This document shows positions 61,070-64,000 of a DNA stretch of 64,000 nucleotides, in pieces (position 1 is the stretch's first letter; the number at the start of each line of letters is the position of its first letter). Below the pieces are notes generated by a model. That model was not told the origin of the DNA, searched no databases, and worked only from the letters and a program-made list of their open reading frames with translations. Origin of the DNA: Pseudomonas yangonensis (GTDB lineage Bacteria; Pseudomonadota; Gammaproteobacteria; Pseudomonadales; Pseudomonadaceae); NCBI RefSeq assembly GCF_009932725.1, contig NZ_BLJU01000027.1, positions 92,529 through 156,528 on the forward strand. Reading direction: 5' to 3'. The position numbers and the translations under genes were made by a program.

Positions 61070-62548
61070 ATGAATATTCATACCCCACACCCGTCCAGAC
61101 ATGCATTGAATTGGGTGGGTGGCGAGTGGATGAGCGGGGATACGATCCGTGGATCCATCAACCCTGCCACCTATGAAGTCATAGGTACCTATGCCGAAGG
61201 GGGGGTTGAAACCGCCGAAGCGGCCATCACCGCGGCGAAACGTGCAATGCGCGAGACCGACTGGGTGCATGATCGCAAGCTGCGCGCGCGCGTGCTCGAC
61301 AATCTTGCAGACGCGTTCGAACGCAATCGGGGCGAACTCATCAAGATACTCTGCACCGAAAACGGCAAGATTCAAGGCGAGGCTGGCTTTGAAGTCGATC
61401 TCTGCGCGCCGTCACTGCGATTCTTTGCCGGTATCGCGCGCACTGAGGCCGGACGGGTCGTGGACTCCAGACCGGGCAGAATAGCGATGATGATGCGACA
61501 GCCGATGGGCGTGGCGGGAATCATCGTGCCTTGGAATTCCCCGATAATTCTGACGATACGGTCACTCGCACCTGCGTTGGCGGCCGGCTGTGCGGTAATC
61601 GTCAAGGTGCCAGGCAAGAGCGCGCAGGTCGCTTCGACCCTGTCCAAGATATTCAGCAACGTAACGGCACTGCCCCGCGGCGTGATCAATGTTTTTAGCG
61701 ACGAGACTGGCGATGGAGCCAAGCATCTCGTTGCCTCGCCGCAGGTGCCGATCATCAGCTTCACGGGTAGCACTGGCACCGGCAAGGCGATCGCGCTCAG
61801 CGCCGCACCACACTTCAAGCGCGTTGGCCTGGAGCTCGGTGGTAAGACGCCATCGATCCTGTTCGACGATGCCGATCTCGATCTCGCGCTCCCCATCCTG
61901 GAAAAGTCAGTGACGGTGTTTGCCGGCCAGTTCTGTGTGACCGGGCAGCGGGTGATCGTGCAGGAAGGGATTGCCGATGAGTTTCGCAAGCGCTTTGCCG
62001 AACGCCTGCGTGCGGTAAAGGTCGGGCCTGCTGCAGACCTGTCGAGCGACATGGGTCCGATGATCGACCGCGAGAACGTCGAGCGCGTCGATAACCTGGT
62101 TGAGCGCGCCATTGCGCAGGGCGCGCAGACCATTGTGCGAGGTGGTCCGGTAACCGAAGGCCCGCTGTCGAAAGGGGCATTCTTTCGCCCCGCGTTTCTG
62201 GAGGTGAGCGATTCGACGATGCCGATCGTCCAGGAAGAAACGTTCGGGCCGGTGGTCACCATGCAAAGGTTTGCGACGGAACAGGAGGCCATTGTGTTGG
62301 CCAATGACAGCATTTATGGCCTGGGAGCGAGCATCTGGACGCGCGATCTCTCCAAAGCGCTGCGGATCGCACCCCGTATCGAAGCGGGCATGGTCTGGAT
62401 CAACGAGTGGGGCGCACTCGGCGAAGACACCGAGGAGGGCGGTTCCAAACAGTCGGGGCTCGGCCGTCTGAATGGTGTGGCTGCGATTGAGGACTTCACC
62501 GAGATCAGAACGATAACGCTCAACCCAGGCCAGATAGATGTGCTTTGA
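61070..62548 (+). CDS. Aldehyde dehydrogenase (NAD(P)-dependent)
   Basis: A 492-residue ALDH-superfamily enzyme that oxidises an aldehyde to the acid. The general base is Glu255 in LELGGKTPS and the nucleophile is Cys289 in GQFCVTGQRV; their spacing of 34 is standard. The coenzyme motif is FTGSTGTGKAIA. AGGAG 7 nt before the ATG at 61070 decides the start. The gap of about 230 bases after the SnoaL-like gene has no terminator I can see, so one sigma-54 transcript may cover both. The substrate is unknown. Confidence 0.9.
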   Translation: MNIHTPHPSRHALNWVGGEWMSGDTIRGSINPATYEVIGTYAEGGVETAEAAITAAKRAMRETDWVHDRKLRARVLDNLADAFERNRGELIKILCTENGKIQGEAGFEVDLCAPSLRFFAGIARTEAGRVVDSRPGRIAMMMRQPMGVAGIIVPWNSPIILTIRSLAPALAAGCAVIVKVPGKSAQVASTLSKIFSNVTALPRGVINVFSDETGDGAKHLVASPQVPIISFTGSTGTGKAIALSAAPHFKRVGLELGGKTPSILFDDADLDLALPILEKSVTVFAGQFCVTGQRVIVQEGIADEFRKRFAERLRAVKVGPAADLSSDMGPMIDRENVERVDNLVERAIAQGAQTIVRGGPVTEGPLSKGAFFRPAFLEVSDSTMPIVQEETFGPVVTMQRFATEQEAIVLANDSIYGLGASIWTRDLSKALRIAPRIEAGMVWINEWGALGEDTEEGGSKQSGLGRLNGVAAIEDFTEIRTITLNPGQIDVL

Positions 62549-62937
62549 GGTTATGGCGCGAACATCCATACGGGTGCAGATATCTTCAACTCCGACTTCG
62601 ACTGTCAAGATGTCGCTCAACAGAGCAATCAGGAGAATGTCAATGGATATTGGCAAATAAATATCACGCAGTTGGATGTCTAGTTCATCTGGATTCCCCA
62701 TCTGGGAGGCCATAAAAGCACGGTATAAGGGAGCAGCCGTCGATTTCAACAGGTGTGTGCCGAAAGAGTTGACGCGCTCCTTCTATTGGCTTCCAAAAAT
62801 ACTGGCGGCGCTACAAATAACAGAAACATTTCTCAAGTAATTGTTGTGACCTCGATTATTTTGAAAGCAAAACCAGCTGGCCATCTCGTAATTAACACGA
62901 AACTCATGAATTAACCACCCGAGTAGGGGCGTGAGCT
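62549..62937. other. Intergenic region, AT-rich toward the AraC gene
   Basis: 389 bases without a supported gene. A small dyad AGAAA-CA-TTTCT lies at 62822-62833 and could be an operator. Base composition drops from about 62780 on. Confidence 0.4.
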
Positions 62938-63489
62938 ATGAGCGGAAGTATCGATGCGGGTATCATGTTGAGTAACAGTGACGTCAGTCGCACTGAGCGT
63001 GCAGAACAAGCAAGACGACTATTGACGTTGCTAATGGAGATGGAGAGGGCAATTTATCGTGACCCCGATATCGCTTCGACTTATCTGAATCAGGCAATTA
63101 GTCTACTAACGGCTACTAGGTATAACAAACAAAACCCACACAAGCCTCGCGGAGGGCTGGCGAGCTGGCAGATATCGCGAGTAGACAAGTTCATAAATGA
63201 CAATATCAGTAACAGCATACGAACAACTGAACTTGCCTCACTGCTAAGTTTGAGCGTCAGCCATTTCACACATGCGTTCAAACAAACGACCGGCATGACC
63301 CCGTTAATATACGTAGCGACCATGCGTGTGAAGGCTGCGCAGCAATTTATGCTTTGCTCTACGCGCTCCTTAAGCGACGTTGCCCTACATCACGGCTTCT
63401 GTGATCAGGCACACTTTTGCCGTGTCTTTAAGCGAAAAACAGGCTTGTCGCCACAAACTTGGCGAAAAATATATGCCTCCAACGCCTGA
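62938..63489 (+). CDS. AraC-type regulator, HTH with short N-terminus
   Basis: A 183-residue protein whose last 105 residues form an AraC double helix-turn-helix (RTTELASLLSLSVSHFTHAF, then LSDVALHHGFCDQAHFCRVF and KRKTGLSPQTW). The N-terminal 75 residues are too short for a cupin sensor and look helical. It may respond to a partner rather than a sugar or aromatic. No good ribosome binding site is visible, so an internal start is possible. Confidence 0.8.
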   Translation: MSGSIDAGIMLSNSDVSRTERAEQARRLLTLLMEMERAIYRDPDIASTYLNQAISLLTATRYNKQNPHKPRGGLASWQISRVDKFINDNISNSIRTTELASLLSLSVSHFTHAFKQTTGMTPLIYVATMRVKAAQQFMLCSTRSLSDVALHHGFCDQAHFCRVFKRKTGLSPQTWRKIYASNA

Positions 63490-63778
63490 CCATCTCATAC
63501 ATTTTTTATAAAGTTCTCCACCGTAGAGAGAGGGGCGCAGACACTTGATTTGAAATGAGGCCTCATCGGATTTTGTTGCAACTGGATGGTTACAATTGCG
63601 TAAAAAACGTTGTTCCACGCAAATTATCAAAATTTCGACGGACTGATTCAGAACTACTCGCTGCGAGGATGTGCCAAGAGGTTTTGGCAGACACGTTGGC
63701 CGCTGAACGGCACAGCACGCAAGCGTAGCGTTGTATGAATAAGGCTTGCCGTCTCATTGCAATATGCAACTTTTATAG
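63490..63778. other. Intergenic region between convergent genes
   Basis: 289 AT-rich bases. A dyad TTGCA-ATA-TGCAA lies at 63757-63769. No gene or clear terminator was seen. Confidence 0.4.
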
Positions 63779-64000
63779 CTAACCGGCAGCATGCTGTATT
63801 TCTGAACTTGCCAGAGCCTGCCGGGCCGGCATCAGGAAGTGATCGATACGGATCGCCACGCCGGCCGTCTGGAACTGCCGGGCGGCAGCCTCGATGCGCT
63901 GCTCGGCACGCGTTACCCGGCCGTGGTGGCGCAGGTGCTCGAGCCAGGATTCGTCGAAGAAGAACTCCTGCCAGTGCCGCGGGTTCTCGCTGTTCTGCAC
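63779..64000 (-). CDS. C-terminal tail of a probable MFS_3-type transporter, 5' partial
   Basis: The last 73 codons of a gene that enters from the right edge; the GTG at the edge is internal. The stretch NPRHWQEFFFDESWLEHLRH, then VTRAEQRIEAAARQF and RIDHFL, resembles the cytoplasmic tail of transmembrane secretion effector (MFS_3) transporters, which ends in a WxExF...HLRxHxRxT pattern. The assignment is from memory and limited by length. The stop is TAG. Confidence 0.45.
   Translation of the reverse strand: MQNSENPRHWQEFFFDESWLEHLRHHGRVTRAEQRIEAAARQFQTAGVAIRIDHFLMPARQALASSEIQHAAG

Overview
The window reads as chromosomal DNA of a high-GC gamma-proteobacterium, most likely Pseudomonas in the broad sense. 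The reasons are Pseudomonas-typical families (DUF3182, PA2169-type DUF2383, a PmtA-like metallothionein, a DUF3509-like protein), a fused TreS/Pep2, and AlgU-like promoter motifs. From memory, P. aeruginosa carries a comparable stress and glycogen gene set. No rRNA, tRNA, CRISPR array, integrase or transposase was seen.

Layout. 0-4.6 kb: carboxylate-amine ligase (cut by the left edge), a zinc alcohol dehydrogenase, a small-protein operon with a metallothionein, and MgtC. 4.8-12.3 kb (+): glgE, treS/pep2, glgB. 12.4-15.2 kb (-): periplasmic protein, DUF3182, hydrolase, CBS protein. 15.4-17.8 kb (+): glgP. 17.9-22.5 kb (-): a small protein, and an operon of alcohol dehydrogenase, YbhP-, ClsB- and YbhN-like genes. 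22.7-23.4 kb: a 689-bp inverted-repeat element. 23.5-34.0 kb (-): glgA-treZ-malQ-treY-DUF2934-glgX with overlapping genes. 34.2-39.3 kb: PncC, DUF4142, katE, a Csp-like copper protein and small proteins. 39.9-44.8 kb: a caa3-type oxidase with a fused Cox1-Cox3, next to DUF2231 and CopD. 45.2-51.4 kb: ClpP-like protein, two DUF2383 proteins, an FAD-Rieske oxidoreductase, YciE, DUF2061 and two ferritin-like proteins. 51.7-52.6 kb: a GNAT-Rnk fusion. 53-64 kb: an accessory region of regulators (two LysR, one XylR/DmpR-type sigma-54 activator, one AraC) beside redox enzymes (quinone reductase, SDR, aldehyde dehydrogenase). It ends in the tail of a probable MFS transporter.

How the genes work together. 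TreS/Pep2 turns trehalose into maltose and then maltose-1-phosphate. GlgE polymerises this to alpha-1,4-glucan and GlgB branches it. GlgA can extend glucan from a nucleotide sugar. GlgP, GlgX and MalQ remodel or degrade it, and TreY/TreZ convert linear glucan back to trehalose. Around this core lie genes for peroxide, metal, membrane and desiccation-type stress. About a dozen transcription units in the first 51.6 kb are preceded by the same ECF-type promoter signature, often GCCTGAAC with TCNNA 18-20 nt further on. This suggests one envelope/osmotic stress sigma factor (AlgU-like) drives much of the block. The signature was not seen in the 53-64 kb region, which instead has a sigma-54 promoter with palindromic upstream sites next to the XylR-type regulator.
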